Notes: generated by a model not told the origin, from the sequence alone. A stretch of 64,000 bases of DNA from Terebella lapidaria (GCA_949152475.1 OX424568.1:6051667-6115666); one strand, 5' to 3'. Positions 23,944-37,694 are shown, numbered from the stretch's first letter. Translations and numbers: made by a program.

Positions 23944-24734
23944 ATGGTGAGTGTGTTCCTTATTTTATTATGTTACATGTGATATATATCTTGACGACTA
24001 TATTATGAACGTGTGCAAAGGTACAACCCACAAAAAAATACAACATCAAATTGATGTTAGGCCTACAATAATAAGTTGGATTGGAATTTCGAATTTTGTA
24101 TCAGATGACGATTACATCACAATTAACAAGTTCCGTGTGATCGGTAGGGCCAATTACACGCTTTTATTCTTCTTCTTCAATTCAGTACGGACACTTGAAT
24201 GTCATTCTCAAAGCTTTTATCCGAGAGAAATATGGCGAGGACAAATGGCAAGCGACATTGTAAGTAGCTCCATCATAAGAGAACTTGTCATATCTCGTAC
24301 GAGAGTATTTATGTCGTTTATATTCTGAGCAAAGACTGGAATGGAGAGTAATATTTTCAATCCACTATGATTATGTGTAATGAACGGAAATTGTTTTGTC
24401 GTTCTGATGGTTAAAGCAATGAAAGGTTTACCGTAAACCATATTTTTGGGTTTCATTTTTTCCTCTTACGGTCCTCAAGCTGTAGAGTGTAGACTATATC
24501 CAGAATCGAAATTCAAGATCACTTTGCTACGATGTATTTTTTTAGGCACAGCCTATATCAATTTGTTTCACTGAAAACCCTGGAAAAGTACTATTCTTGT
24601 TTCAAGGTCCAAGTCTGGATGTGCGGCGAACTACGATACACATTCCGTCTATGATGACGAGTCTACAAAAAGGCTGGTCAATGCCGCCGTCAGCGTCCTG
24701 GGTGCGAACAGTAATCACGATAACAATAATAACA

Positions 24735-24779
<45 letters not shown>

Positions 24780-27700
24780 ATTGACGTTGTTAAATTTGGT
24801 GGTATTAAACCTTCCAGGTTTGAACAGAGAGAGTTTCCTGGTGACAATGGGGGAATTCTACCTAGATTACGTCCGCAAAATTGGCCACGATGAACTGTTG
24901 CGCAATCTGGGCGAAAATATGCTGGCTTTCCTTGAGAATCTGGATTACGTCCATACATACATGATGAGCGACTACCCGGATATCAACATGCCTTCATTCA
25001 GGTAGAATGTTGATCCACAATTTTACAAACTCCAAGTGCTGTTCACGCGTGTTCTCCGCGGCTTCGTAGTTCAAACGACTATTGACGGTGCATTCATATC
25101 CAGATTCTGTGTTATATTCCTTCTCATCTATATGAAGATTCCCCAGCAATCGAATAACACGCACTTACAAAAATTACACGGACACCTATTTTCGGGTCAT
25201 TTTTTTGAAAATTATCTCTCACATACATTGTACATGACAATATCGAGCACGCAGGTACACTTACGCATTTACCCTAGTCTATCTTGACGACTCTGTTATA
25301 CGTTTGAGGCTAACTACACGAGTTGGCTCTGAGGCAAAGTTTGTTGGTGCTTGTGGTTGACAGGTGCGAGGCGGACTCTCAGAAGGACAAGATGGTCTTA
25401 CATTACTACTCCTTCAGGGAGGGCTACCACCCGCTCGTCATTGGTACGTCAAACCGGAGTTTCAACCCTCAGTTTACCGTAAACTCGAACTTACGTTTGG
25501 CGTCAATATGTGAGGCTTTATGTATTATATTAATTACAGGAGGAGTGAAATATCATATTGTGAGTGTATCTGTTTTTATCGCTATCCATGTTGTATTGTG
25601 GTATGCAGATTAGGCCTATTTAATGGATTTTTTTAAAAGAAACTTTGAATTTTGCCACCTGATCAAATACACTTCAACGAATTGATTAATCATGGATCTG
25701 TTGTCATCAAATCAAGTGAAATATCTATGGGGGTTAATGATAATAAAAAACTACGGTGCTCGTTCGTATGACGCTTTGTAGGAATCCTGAAGCGTGTATC
25801 ACGCGTGTACTACAAGAGTGACATCCGGATAGAGCTCATCTCCAAGAACACAGAGGACGTTGCCAATGGCAAGAAGCGAGAGCACGTGATTCTGGCCCTC
25901 AGTGTCACCGCCATCAAAACCAGCACCCCCTCCATGCCACCGCCAACCATGGTCGCTCAAACCAAGAAACACGGAGAGAAACAGATCCTACAGCAGGTGC
26001 TTGTCACGTGACCCTGTACAACACGCGGGGATTGTGCGAAATATACAAAAATTACAGAATTTTTTTCACTTCTTTTTTTGTCGGTTCAATGGTCTCTAAT
26101 CTGGCATTCTTGGCCTTGTAAATTGTACTCAATCTCACGGGGGTAATTTCCTGGTATAACTCGTGCAAAAACGATATCATTAATTTGTAACCGCGCCTCT
26201 CTCCACGCACGACAAACCAGGACATAGACCACGTGATCCAGAGGCTGGAGCAGATCAAGAGGGAAGAGGGAGAGCAGGCTCTGCCCCTGAACAAAGCCAA
26301 GGCCGTGCAGACCAAGTGGAAGGCGGTCGCCAAGATGAGCGTGCTCTATGGTGGATTCGTCCCCCAGGTCAGACATGCTCGCAACTTTACACGCACCTGT
26401 TTGTTTGTGTATATCATGTATGTGTGGAAATTTATGCTCTATTTTATTACCTTAAGTTTGTTGACTCTTTTCGTGTAAATGGTGCCAACATTAGACGCCT
26501 GCTTTTATTTTTTGTGTGAATGGACAGAATCCCATGGGGTCCATACTAGTATTGCCTCATATTGATCTATGTTTCCACGTTTTCTTTGATGCACTCTAAA
26601 AACTGTGTACTTTCTATGAAGATCCATCATAGAGTTCAGGTTGTATTTTCGAGCTCCAGCTAATGCTAGTTTTATGCCTAAAATCTTTGTTCCTGTTCAC
26701 CCCCACATACAGTACCCTGGCAAGCTGAACATTGACGTGCATACCTTCTGCGACTCCTTCCCCTACCACTTCATCTTTAACAAGAACATGGAGATCATAC
26801 AGTCCGGTGTCAAGGTATACTGATGATGAAATTTGATTAATATGTGAAAAAATTAATGTGATAAATTGTTTGATGTATCAGTCTGAGTCAGTATAAGGCA
26901 GGCCTACCACAGAATATCGGTTCCGTTTGAATAAAACCGAACTCTACGTAGGCCTATACACGGATCGCTTCGCTTCTTTTCAAATTTCAATCATGCTAAT
27001 CGATCATAACTTTCCTGCATCGATATAAAATATAATATACATTTCGTCTAAATGTACAATTATATATCGGATACCTGTTATTCAATGACAGATTCAGCAG
27101 TTAATGCCGACTATCCGGAATCCCGGTGCGCGATCCGATCTGTTCTTTGAGCTGCTGCATCCGCACTCCATACAACACAACTTCGAGAACGTCAGAAAGT
27201 TCATCAACACGCCATTCGTACTGCGCACGCGCGCCACCAAAATGGAGAAAGGCTGGGGCAAGAAACCCATGGTCATCCTGCGAGGTTCGTCTTTACTATA
27301 TATTTTCATTATCGTTAGTCTGTATGTATGCATCACATGCAGGAGGCCCATACGTCAATTCTTAAGTTGGTATGAATCTTATACAACGCACAGCCCAAAA
27401 ATGATAAAAAAAAAAACATGGCACAATACACGTCAAATGTTCATAGTTTTGTTGCCCTGAATTAACTTGAAACCAAAGAAGCCTACAAGTTATGTCATTT
27501 CATAACCTCATATGCATGTAGATCTATTGCCTCGTGTAAAGCACAATGTTGGTAAACCTTGTAGGACAGATGGTGAACTTGACGGATGATGACGTGATCC
27601 TCTACCTGTGCTCGCCTTTCGTGCGATGTCTGAACGACCTCGAGGAACGCAAGATGTTCCTGGCCGATATACCCATTCATGACGTCACACGGGACATGCT

Positions 27701-30514
27701 CTGGATGGAGCTGATGACAAGGTAGAGTTATAATGTGGAGGTGAAATATGGTGCGGAGGTGAAGCATGCTGCAAGTGTAACATTGCAGATGGTGTGCGAT
27801 TGCGGCCATTCCTGCTGCGATCGAAATACGGAAATGACCGCTCTCGTACACCATTACAGGAGTAGAATTACGGGAGTCAAAATACCTACGCGACACCAAT
27901 AAAGATAAAAGTTGTCATGCGAAAAAAGTTTATTGCATGGTGGTCATTAAAATCCCGAGGAATAAGTTACTTAAGCAGTAGGCCATTTGTATGTTAGGCT
28001 GAGAACGTAGATTCATGAAAAATACTGCGATGCATTTTCAAGACGCAGGCCTGGAATCCAAGATTATCACGAATCAGTGTAGGCCTACTATGGTTAACCG
28101 GAATTTTGAACCCAATAAATCTTAACTGAATTGAGTCCCCCCCTCCCCCCCCCCCCCCCCCGTTGCAGATACAAGGGCGGGCACGGAAAGGCCGGCAGTG
28201 GCGCCCCCGCGGATAGCGGTCAGGGGGGGCACTCTACTGTGGTGGTGGCGGGCACCCCGGGCGATAATGGGGAGTTGGAGGCATTGCGCCGGGAATTGGC
28301 TAAAACTAAAAAGGACTTGGAAGACGAGAAGCGACGTCACCGTTCTCTGTACTACTGCCTACTGCCGACATCGACAGCTGATCAGCTACTCAGTGGCAAA
28401 AACCCGCAACCAAGTATGTGAAAACCAGTCTCACTCCGGCGTCAAATGTCATGAAATTAATATATAGACATGTTTTAATAAAAAAAAAGATGCAAATATG
28501 AGCTGACTGGAAGTCTTACTGGAAGTCAAACCATTAGTGGAACTACATATGTATATATATCATCCGCCACGTACAGCTCACTAACACATGCAGTGTCGCC
28601 CCCTACAGGTCACTATAAGAACACGACTGTCCTGTTCAGTGACCTCGTGTCGTTCTCGGCCATGGTGCGAGCGGTCAAACCAAGTGAGATCTGTGACATG
28701 TTGACCAAACTTCACGGCCGTTTCAACCGGATCTGTAAAGTCCATGACACATTCAGGGTCTGTCCATTTCTTGTCTTTAATGTGGTATTCAGTTAGTATT
28801 TAAATAAATAAAGCTCTCGAGTAATGCATTTGTGCACTGTGATCTCGAGATTGCATGAGCATGTCGTCTGGTGAGTAGTGTGGCTGACTTAAGATATTCC
28901 TGCGCATGCGCAGGTGGAGGCGATAGGCGACGCTTATATGGTGATATCTGGGGCCCCGGATGAAGTAAAAACTCACGCTGAGCGCATCGCAAACGTCGCA
29001 CTCGGCATGCGCATTGCGACCAAGGAAGTGACCTCCCCCTACAAGTACAAGGACGGCGGAAAAGGCGTGAAGGTACGCTAGTAGTAACACTTTCTCTTGT
29101 GGGTGTCACGCTGAATCAACCTCCGTGAAGGAATCCACGTCCGTGAAACAAAAATTACCCTCCAATAACTTCGCGATTAGCGACGTCCAATTTTCAAATT
29201 AAACTATTCTTGTTCAAAGTGTAGTTTCTAAAAAGTATTTTCTATTTTCTAACCATAAACAATTTTGACCCCACCCCCAGATCCGCATCGGTATCCACTC
29301 GGGTCCGGTGGTTGCCGGGGTGATTGGCGAGACGTTGCCACGGTTCCTGGTGTTTGGGGAGACCGTCAATATCGCCTCTCGCATGGAGAGTCACGGGGAA
29401 GAGGGGAAGATCCAGCTCAGCTCCGCCACCAATGAGTGAGTACTTACAGTAGTGACTTTCGTGTATTTCGTAAAATTTGCCAATTTAATTGTAATGACTA
29501 TAAAAACATGTCAATATAGGGGAGTTTTACACTGCGTGAGTATTAAAGAAACTCCAGGTTTTCACATCGTTCAATGCATTGGTGTATCGGTATGAAGGAT
29601 ACACATATATTATTTGTCCTAAAGACCCAAATAATATTACCCCAACATCACCCCCCCCCCCCTCCTCTCCTCGTGCAGTCGGTTGAAAGCCAGTGATTTC
29701 TCCACGGAGCTCCGGGGTAAGATCGACGTACGTGGGGCCGGCTCCATGACGACGTATTACCTCATCTCCAACGACAAGGTCTCCGACGAGGATATCCTGG
29801 GTCGCGCCCCCAAGCTCCGTAACCATAACAACGTCGAGGTCACCTTCATTGACGAGGGCCAGCGTAAGCAGGCGCCCGGCAACACGCGGTCAGGAACCCC
29901 GATGGTCGTCCGTAATGTCGTCTACTCAGGGAATAATGGTGAGTAAAAACAGAACTGCTACTCTTGTCGCTTTCTTTTGTGGCATTTTCCAGTTGTCTCG
30001 AATGTCCTGTTGATTGTGCACATTTTGCTCACAACGTGTCTTAGTTCCGTGTAAGTTCCAAGTCGGAACAAGTAATTTTCAAGTGGGTACTGCATGCTAA
30101 CGTCATTCATTCAACAGACCTGGTCAAATAGATCAATATGGATACACACGTAACAACATGAGTTTCCTCTTTTCTTTTCTTTTTTTTTCTTTTTTTTTTT
30201 TTGGGGGGGGGGGTCCAGGTAAAGGGAGTAATTGCAATATATTTGGGTCTACATGCGTGAATAGTGAAACAAGTTGAACGGACTTGCTAAAGTGAATGCG
30301 TATAAATACCATGAACAAAATTTGAACCTTTTAAGCTGATCCATTGCTTTATTTCTTTGACGGCGCTGCAGCTTCCCCCAATGGCACGCGGTCCGCCACC
30401 CCCCTGACTCCACCCGAGGATGACTACGTCCAGATGATGTACGCGGACACACGAACTAAGTCTGCGCGCGAGTCCAAGGGCCAATCAAACGCCAAGAAAT
30501 CCGGCAAGAAGTAA
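23944..30514 (+). CDS. atypical H-NOX (soluble) guanylate cyclase, 16 exons
   Basis: Haem-sensor nucleotide cyclase of about 789 aa. Exons: 23944-23946, 24186-24259, 24607-24710, 24818-25001 (alternative acceptor 24830), 25364-25443, 25782-25996, 26221-26367, 26713-26814, 27092-27284, 27565-27721, 28169-28413, 28609-28757, 28914-29072, 29281-29435, 29679-29938, 30372-30514. Phases match throughout. The protein starts [12 protein letters not shown]. The H-NOX domain (1-~190) has the proximal haem ligand His106 in LDYVHTYM and the Y136-x-S138-x-R140 motif. A charged linker (220-269), a PAS-like HNOBA domain (~275-415) and a coiled coil (~455-480) follow. The cyclase domain (~500-690) has metal Asp513 and Asp557, Glu553, and Asn634/Arg638, so one chain carries a full catalytic set, as in Gyc-88E-type homodimers. 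Leu627 replaces the guanine-selecting Cys. Exons 13-16 recur twice downstream. Confidence 0.93.
24737..24780. repeat. (GTT)n microsatellite in cyclase intron 3
   Basis: About 14 GTT units, 37 bases upstream of the chosen exon 4 acceptor. The overlapping poly-Val/poly-Leu/poly-Thr open frames are artefacts. Confidence 0.9.
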
Positions 30515-31639
30515 ACCCCGCCCACTGCATCCATGGAACGATTACTGCGCAGCCAATAGGAGGGAAGGGTCTGCGCTGACGTCAGAGAATATGGACGGCA
30601 TAATTATTTTTTCATCAATTTGAAGTAATGTATGAGAATGTATGAATGTGTTGTGAGCTTGAGCATTACTAGATTTGATCTGATGATCCCCATCAACAAT
30701 GTGTGGAACCTCTGCATTCATTTTATGTTCACTTGTTGAATTATACTTATATTAAAATAAAACTGAATGTAAGTATTGTATGTGTATATAATAACAGGGT
30801 ATTCAACAAATGTGATGAGACAACCTGCAGTTATATTCAAATGAATATCATATATGTAAGCCTAAATACTAGTGTCGTACCAGTGAATCTGGAGTCGTTG
30901 TTTTGTTTGCTGTTATGTTAATCTACAATCTGCATATATGGGACCACTGGAACACTGCATAACTGACAATAATGTGATGTATGTAGTTGTTGAAAATTAT
31001 GACATTTTGGCCAAGATTTTTCAGCTCAACAAGATGGATATTCAAATGTAATATGAAATGAACGATGAATTAATTTACACAATTGGCCTGTACCATACGT
31101 TGCATAAAAATAAATTATACATGTATGGGTATATATCATATTGAATATTCATGATTTAAAGTGATATTGGCATAAAAACTATGTTTTTCCAAATCAATTA
31201 CATATATGCCTGTGGTATCAGAAAAATAGGTTACAAAACACACTATGCTTGATGAGTTGGGTAAATCAAGCATTTGACAGTACTAGCAGCCTCTTTTCTT
31301 TTGTTTTGTGCGCCACTCAGATTTACCTCTGACTTAACATATTTCACGCTCGACTGGCTCGAACATATAAGAGTGAGCTGGACTCGCACTGCATCAAGGG
31401 ATACGAAGCACCGAGAATGGCGGTAATGTAAACAAACTCAAACTATATCCACCAGAAATTCGCAACGAAATCAATTAGAAAGGGGCATCTGATTGGGCAT
31501 ACAAGTGCAGATATATAACTTTTATGTCTTCTTCATTCAATCAGGAAGATATGGTAAAATCCATAACTTTCTGCCAATATCATTTTAATAGAAAAAACGA
31601 ATCTATCACAATTCTGCAAGTAGCCGCGTGACAACATCT
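30515..31639. other. 3' UTR and flank of the cyclase gene (copy 1)
   Basis: AT-rich, with AATAAA at 30756-30761. No further gene. The 60-80 aa open frames recur in all three copies because the DNA is duplicated, not because they are conserved proteins. Confidence 0.5.
30756..30761 (+). promoter_or_regulatory. polyadenylation signal of the cyclase gene
   Basis: AATAAA 242 bases after the stop codon. The same signal recurs 3590 and 7180 bases further on, at 34346-34351 and 37936-37941, in the duplicated units. Confidence 0.5.
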
Positions 31640-32432
31640 GGTTAACAGCATATGGTCATAACATCATTTGGTCTGCAGAGGCCAATTAACATCCAGCTTA
31701 TGTGATATTGGGCATAATACAAATAAAAGCCCTATATACATACGTTTTGTCTGCAGATCCTTCAGGTCAAACTTGACCGTGAGCTTTTTTGGGTCTTCGG
31801 AGGTCAAAGTAAATATTATCAAATATCCAACATATATGTCTACCCATATGATGACAATACACACTTATAAAGCACTATCTACAAGCGGTTTGTCTGCAGC
31901 GATCAATTTACACATTTGAGGTTAGATATGATCTCGAGACTTTTGAGGTATGTTCAAGGTCAGTACGCCCATAATACATTCCCAAGCTGTGTTTTACAGT
32001 GTTTCTGCCATAGTTCTATTCTATTCTAGAATAATGTCTGCACCGGCCAATTTACACGTTTCAGGTCAGACGTGACCTTGCAGTTTACCACTCAAGTTCA
32101 TCCGAGATCCACTTCAAGGTCACCAAAAGATCCACCATATATGACTTCCTCCATGTCCATAATACATGCCCAAGCTGTATCTACGAGCGTGTGTCTACAG
32201 GGGCCACATTGTACATTTCAGGCTGTTCTGGGTCATTTTGATAATATCATGAATATGTGAAATCAGAAAGAACGTTACTGAAAATATTTCCAACAAGGTA
32301 CCAGAATGTAAAATTTTGATCTTTTGGCATTTTGGGCTCCATCTTGAATTTCAAAGATGAAACTGCGGATGACGGCGACGACGGACACAACGTCATGCCA
32401 ATATGTAGGTCACCTAAGGCCAAAAAAAAAAA
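31640..32432. mobile_element. AGGTCA-rich non-autonomous element at the end of each tandem unit
   Basis: Carries CAAGGTCA/TGACCTTG words, repeated CCAATTTACACATTTCAGG-like blocks, and the terminal signature CGACGACGGACACAACGTCA then CCAATATGTAGGTCACC and an A-run. This is related in style to the element at 9881-11334. Exact copies are at 35230-36022 and 38820-39612. The left boundary is approximate. The tandem-unit junction falls exactly at the A-run that ends this element. Confidence 0.6.
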
Positions 32433-32508
32433 TGTGATCTCGAGATTGCATGAGCATGTCGTCTGGTGAGTAGTGTGGCTGACTTAAGATATTCCTGCGC
32501 ATGCGCAG

Positions 32509-34104
32509 GTGGAGGCGATAGGCGACGCTTACATGGTGATATCTGGGGCCCCGGATGAAGTCAAAACTCACGCTGAGCGCATCGCAAACGTCGCACTCGG
32601 CATGCGCATTGCGACTAAGGAAGTGACCTCCCCTTACAAGTACAAGGACGGCGGGAAAGGCGTGAAGGTATGCTGGTAACACATTCTTTTGTGGGTATGA
32701 TCACGCTGAATAAAAAATTACCCTCCAATAACTTCGCGATTAGCGACGTCCATTTTTCAAAACTATTCTTGTTCGAAGTGTTTCGTATAGGCCTACTCCA
32801 GATTTTCAGTCTGTATACTTTCTTACCATAAACAATTTTGACCCCCCCCCGCCCCCTCCAGATCCGCATCGGTATCCACTCGGGTCCGGTGGTTGCCGGG
32901 GTGATTGGCGAGACGTTGCCACGGTTCCTGGTGTTTGGGGAGACCGTCAATATCGCCTCTCGCATGGAGAGTCACGGGGAAGAGGGGAAGATCCAGCTCA
33001 GCTCCGCCACCAATGAGTGAGTACTTACAGTAGTGACTTTCGTGTATTTTGTAAAACTTGCCAATTTAATTGTAATGACTATAAAAACACATCAATATAG
33101 GGGAGGGGGCTATGATCGTTTTACACTGCGTGAGTATTAAAGAAACCCCAGGTTTTCACATCGTTCAATGCATTGGTGTATCGGTATGAAGGATACACAT
33201 ATATTATTAGTCCTATAAAGGCCCACATAATGTTACCCCAACATCACCTTCCTCCTCTAATCTTACAGTCGGTTGAAAGCCAGTGATTTCTCCACGGAGC
33301 TCCGGGGTAAGATCGACGTACGCGGGGCCGGCTCCATGACGACGTATTACCTCATCTCCAACGACAAGGTCTCCGACGAGGATATCCTGGGTCGCGCCCC
33401 CAAGCTCCGTAACCATAACAACGTCGAGGTCACCTTCATTGACGAGGGCCAGCGTAAGCAGGCGCCCGGCAACACGCGGTCAGGAACCCCGATGGTCGTC
33501 CGTAATGTCGTCTACTCAGGGAATAATGGTGAGTAAAAACAGAACTGCTACTCTTGTCGCTTTCTTTTGTGGCATTTTCCAGTTGTCTCGAATGTCCTGT
33601 TGATTGTGCACATTTTGCTCACAACGTGTCTTAGTTCCGTGTAAGTTCCAAGTCGGAACAAGTAATTTTCAAGTGGGTACTGCATGCTAACGTCATTCAT
33701 TCAACAGACCTGGTCAAATAGATCAATATGGATACACACGTAACAACATGAGTTTCCTCTTTTCTTTTCTTTTTTTTTTCTTTTTTTTTTTTTTGGGGGG
33801 GGGTCCAGGTAAAGGGAGTAATTGCAATATATTTGGGTCTACATGCGTGAATAGTGAAACAAGTTGAACGGACTTGCTAAAGTGAATGCGTATAAATACC
33901 ATGAACAAAATTTGAACCTTTTAAGCTGATCCATTGCTTTATTTCTTTGACGGCGCTGCAGCTTCCCCCAATGGCACGCGGTCCGCCACCCCCCTGACTC
34001 CACCCGAGGATGACTACGTCCAGATGATGTACGCGGACACACGAACTAAGTCTGCGCGCGAGTCCAAGGGCCAATCAAACGCCAAGAAATCCGGCAAGAA
34101 GTAA
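32509..34104 (+). pseudogene. orphan cyclase exons 13-16, copy 2
   Basis: Exons 32509-32667, 32862-33016, 33269-33528 and 33962-34104 repeat exons 13-16 of the cyclase gene with intact splice sites and stop codon. They encode the same 239 residues from VEAIGDAY to the C-terminus. There is no start codon, promoter or upstream exon. They could be expressed only if exon 12 of the parent gene skipped copy 1 and spliced here; phase 0 permits this, and the product would be the same protein. Compared with copy 1 there are five third-base changes in exon 13 and one in exon 15, all silent. Confidence 0.85.
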
Positions 34105-36098
34105 ACCCCGCCCACTGCATCCATGGAACGATTACTGCGCAGCCAATAGGAGGGAAGGGTCTGCGCTGACGTCAGAGAATATGGACGGCATAATTATTTT
34201 TTCATCAATTTGAAGTAATGTATGAGAATGTATGAATGTGTTGTGAGCTTGAGCATTACTAGATTTGATCTGATGATCCCCATCAACAATGTGTGGAACC
34301 TCTGCATTCATTTTATGTTCACTTGTTGAATTATACTTATATTAAAATAAAACTGAATGTAAGTATTGTATGTGTATATAATAACAGGGTATTCAACAAA
34401 TGTGATGAGACAACCTGCAGTTATATTCAAATGAATATCATATATGTAAGCCTAAATACTAGTGTCGTACCAGTGAATCTGGAGTCGTTGTTTTGTTTGC
34501 TGTTATGTTAATCTACAATCTGCATATATGGGACCACTGGAACACTGCATAACTGACAATAATGTGATGTATGTAGTTGTTGAAAATTATGACATTTTGG
34601 CCAAGATTTTTCAGCTCAACAAGATGGATATTCAAATGTAATATGAAATGAACGATGAATTAATTTACACAATTGGCCTGTACCATACGTTGCATAAAAA
34701 TAAATTATACATGTATGGGTATATATCATATTGAATATTCATGATTTAAAGTGATATTGGCATAAAAACTATGTTTTTCCAAATCAATTACATATATGCC
34801 TGTGGTATCAGAAAAATAGGTTACAAAACACACTATGCTTGATGAGTTGGGTAAATCAAGCATTTGACAGTACTAGCAGCCTCTTTTCTTTTGTTTTGTG
34901 CGCCACTCAGATTTACCTCTGACTTAACATATTTCACGCTCGACTGGCTCGAACATATAAGAGTGAGCTGGACTCGCACTGCATCAAGGGATACGAAGCA
35001 CCGAGAATGGCGGTAATGTAAACAAACTCAAACTATATCCACCAGAAATTCGCAACGAAATCAATTAGAAAGGGGCATCTGATTGGGCATACAAGTGCAG
35101 ATATATAACTTTTATGTCTTCTTCATTCAATCAGGAAGATATGGTAAAATCCATAACTTTCTGCCAATATCATTTTAATAGAAAAAACGAATCTATCACA
35201 ATTCTGCAAGTAGCCGCGTGACAACATCTGGTTAACAGCATATGGTCATAACATCATTTGGTCTGCAGAGGCCAATTAACATCCAGCTTATGTGATATTG
35301 GGCATAATACAAATAAAAGCCCTATATACATACGTTTTGTCTGCAGATCCTTCAGGTCAAACTTGACCGTGAGCTTTTTTGGGTCTTCGGAGGTCAAAGT
35401 AAATATTATCAAATATCCAACATATATGTCTACCCATATGATGACAATACACACTTATAAAGCACTATCTACAAGCGGTTTGTCTGCAGCGATCAATTTA
35501 CACATTTGAGGTTAGATATGATCTCGAGACTTTTGAGGTATGTTCAAGGTCAGTACGCCCATAATACATTCCCAAGCTGTGTTTTACAGTGTTTCTGCCA
35601 TAGTTCTATTCTATTCTAGAATAATGTCTGCACCGGCCAATTTACACGTTTCAGGTCAGACGTGACCTTGCAGTTTACCACTCAAGTTCATCCGAGATCC
35701 ACTTCAAGGTCACCAAAAGATCCACCATATATGACTTCCTCCATGTCCATAATACATGCCCAAGCTGTATCTACGAGCGTGTGTCTACAGGGGCCACATT
35801 GTACATTTCAGGCTGTTCTGGGTCATTTTGATAATATCATGAATATGTGAAATCAGAAAGAACGTTACTGAAAATATTTCCAACAAGGTACCAGAATGTA
35901 AAATTTTGATCTTTTGGCATTTTGGGCTCCATCTTGAATTTCAAAGATGAAACTGCGGATGACGGCGACGACGGACACAACGTCATGCCAATATGTAGGT
36001 CACCTAAGGCCAAAAAAAAAAATGTGATCTCGAGATTGCATGAGCATGTCGTCTGGTGAGTAGTGTGGCTGACTTAAGATATTCCTGCGCATGCGCAG

Positions 36099-37694
36099 GT
36101 GGAGGCGATAGGCGACGCTTACATGGTGATATCTGGGGCCCCGGATGAAGTCAAAACTCACGCTGAGCGCATCGCAAACGTCGCACTCGGCATGCGCATT
36201 GCGACTAAGGAAGTGACCTCCCCTTACAAGTACAAGGACGGCGGGAAAGGCGTGAAGGTATGCTGGTAACACATTCTTTTGTGGGTATGATCACGCTGAA
36301 TAAAAAATTACCCTCCAATAACTTCGCGATTAGCGACGTCCATTTTTCAAAACTATTCTTGTTCGAAGTGTTTCGTATAGGCCTACTCCAGATTTTCAGT
36401 CTGTATACTTTCTTACCATAAACAATTTTGACCCCCCCCCGCCCCCTCCAGATCCGCATCGGTATCCACTCGGGTCCGGTGGTTGCCGGGGTGATTGGCG
36501 AGACGTTGCCACGGTTCCTGGTGTTTGGGGAGACCGTCAATATCGCCTCTCGCATGGAGAGTCACGGGGAAGAGGGGAAGATCCAGCTCAGCTCCGCCAC
36601 CAATGAGTGAGTACTTACAGTAGTGACTTTCGTGTATTTTGTAAAACTTGCCAATTTAATTGTAATGACTATAAAAACACATCAATATAGGGGAGGGGGC
36701 TATGATCGTTTTACACTGCGTGAGTATTAAAGAAACCCCAGGTTTTCACATCGTTCAATGCATTGGTGTATCGGTATGAAGGATACACATATATTATTAG
36801 TCCTATAAAGGCCCACATAATGTTACCCCAACATCACCTTCCTCCTCTAATCTTACAGTCGGTTGAAAGCCAGTGATTTCTCCACGGAGCTCCGGGGTAA
36901 GATCGACGTACGCGGGGCCGGCTCCATGACGACGTATTACCTCATCTCCAACGACAAGGTCTCCGACGAGGATATCCTGGGTCGCGCCCCCAAGCTCCGT
37001 AACCATAACAACGTCGAGGTCACCTTCATTGACGAGGGCCAGCGTAAGCAGGCGCCCGGCAACACGCGGTCAGGAACCCCGATGGTCGTCCGTAATGTCG
37101 TCTACTCAGGGAATAATGGTGAGTAAAAACAGAACTGCTACTCTTGTCGCTTTCTTTTGTGGCATTTTCCAGTTGTCTCGAATGTCCTGTTGATTGTGCA
37201 CATTTTGCTCACAACGTGTCTTAGTTCCGTGTAAGTTCCAAGTCGGAACAAGTAATTTTCAAGTGGGTACTGCATGCTAACGTCATTCATTCAACAGACC
37301 TGGTCAAATAGATCAATATGGATACACACGTAACAACATGAGTTTCCTCTTTTCTTTTCTTTTTTTTTCTTTTTTTTTTTTGGGGGGGGGGGGTCCAGGT
37401 AAAGGGAGTAATTGCAATATATTTGGGTCTACATGCGTGAATAGTGAAACAAGTTGAACGGACTTGCTAAAGTGAATGCGTATAAATACCATGAACAAAA
37501 TTTGAACCTTTTAAGCTGATCCATTGCTTTATTTCTTTGACGGCGCTGCAGCTTCCCCCAATGGCACGCGGTCCGCCACCCCCCTGACTCCACCCGAGGA
37601 TGACTACGTCCAGATGATGTACGCGGACACACGAACTAAGTCTGCGCGCGAGTCCAAGGGCCAATCAAACGCCAAGAAATCCGGCAAGAAGTAA
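36099..37694 (+). pseudogene. orphan cyclase exons 13-16, copy 3
   Basis: Exons 36099-36257, 36452-36606, 36859-37118 and 37552-37694 show no difference from copy 2 that I could see. As with copy 2, the exons lack a start but keep splice sites, frame and stop. Identity over the whole 3590-bp unit points to either a very recent duplication or a duplicated assembly. Confidence 0.85.

Noticed and set aside
24597-25005. Poly-Val, poly-Leu and poly-Thr open frames
   Set aside because: Produced by the (GTT)n run in cyclase intron 3; only the flanking exon parts are real.
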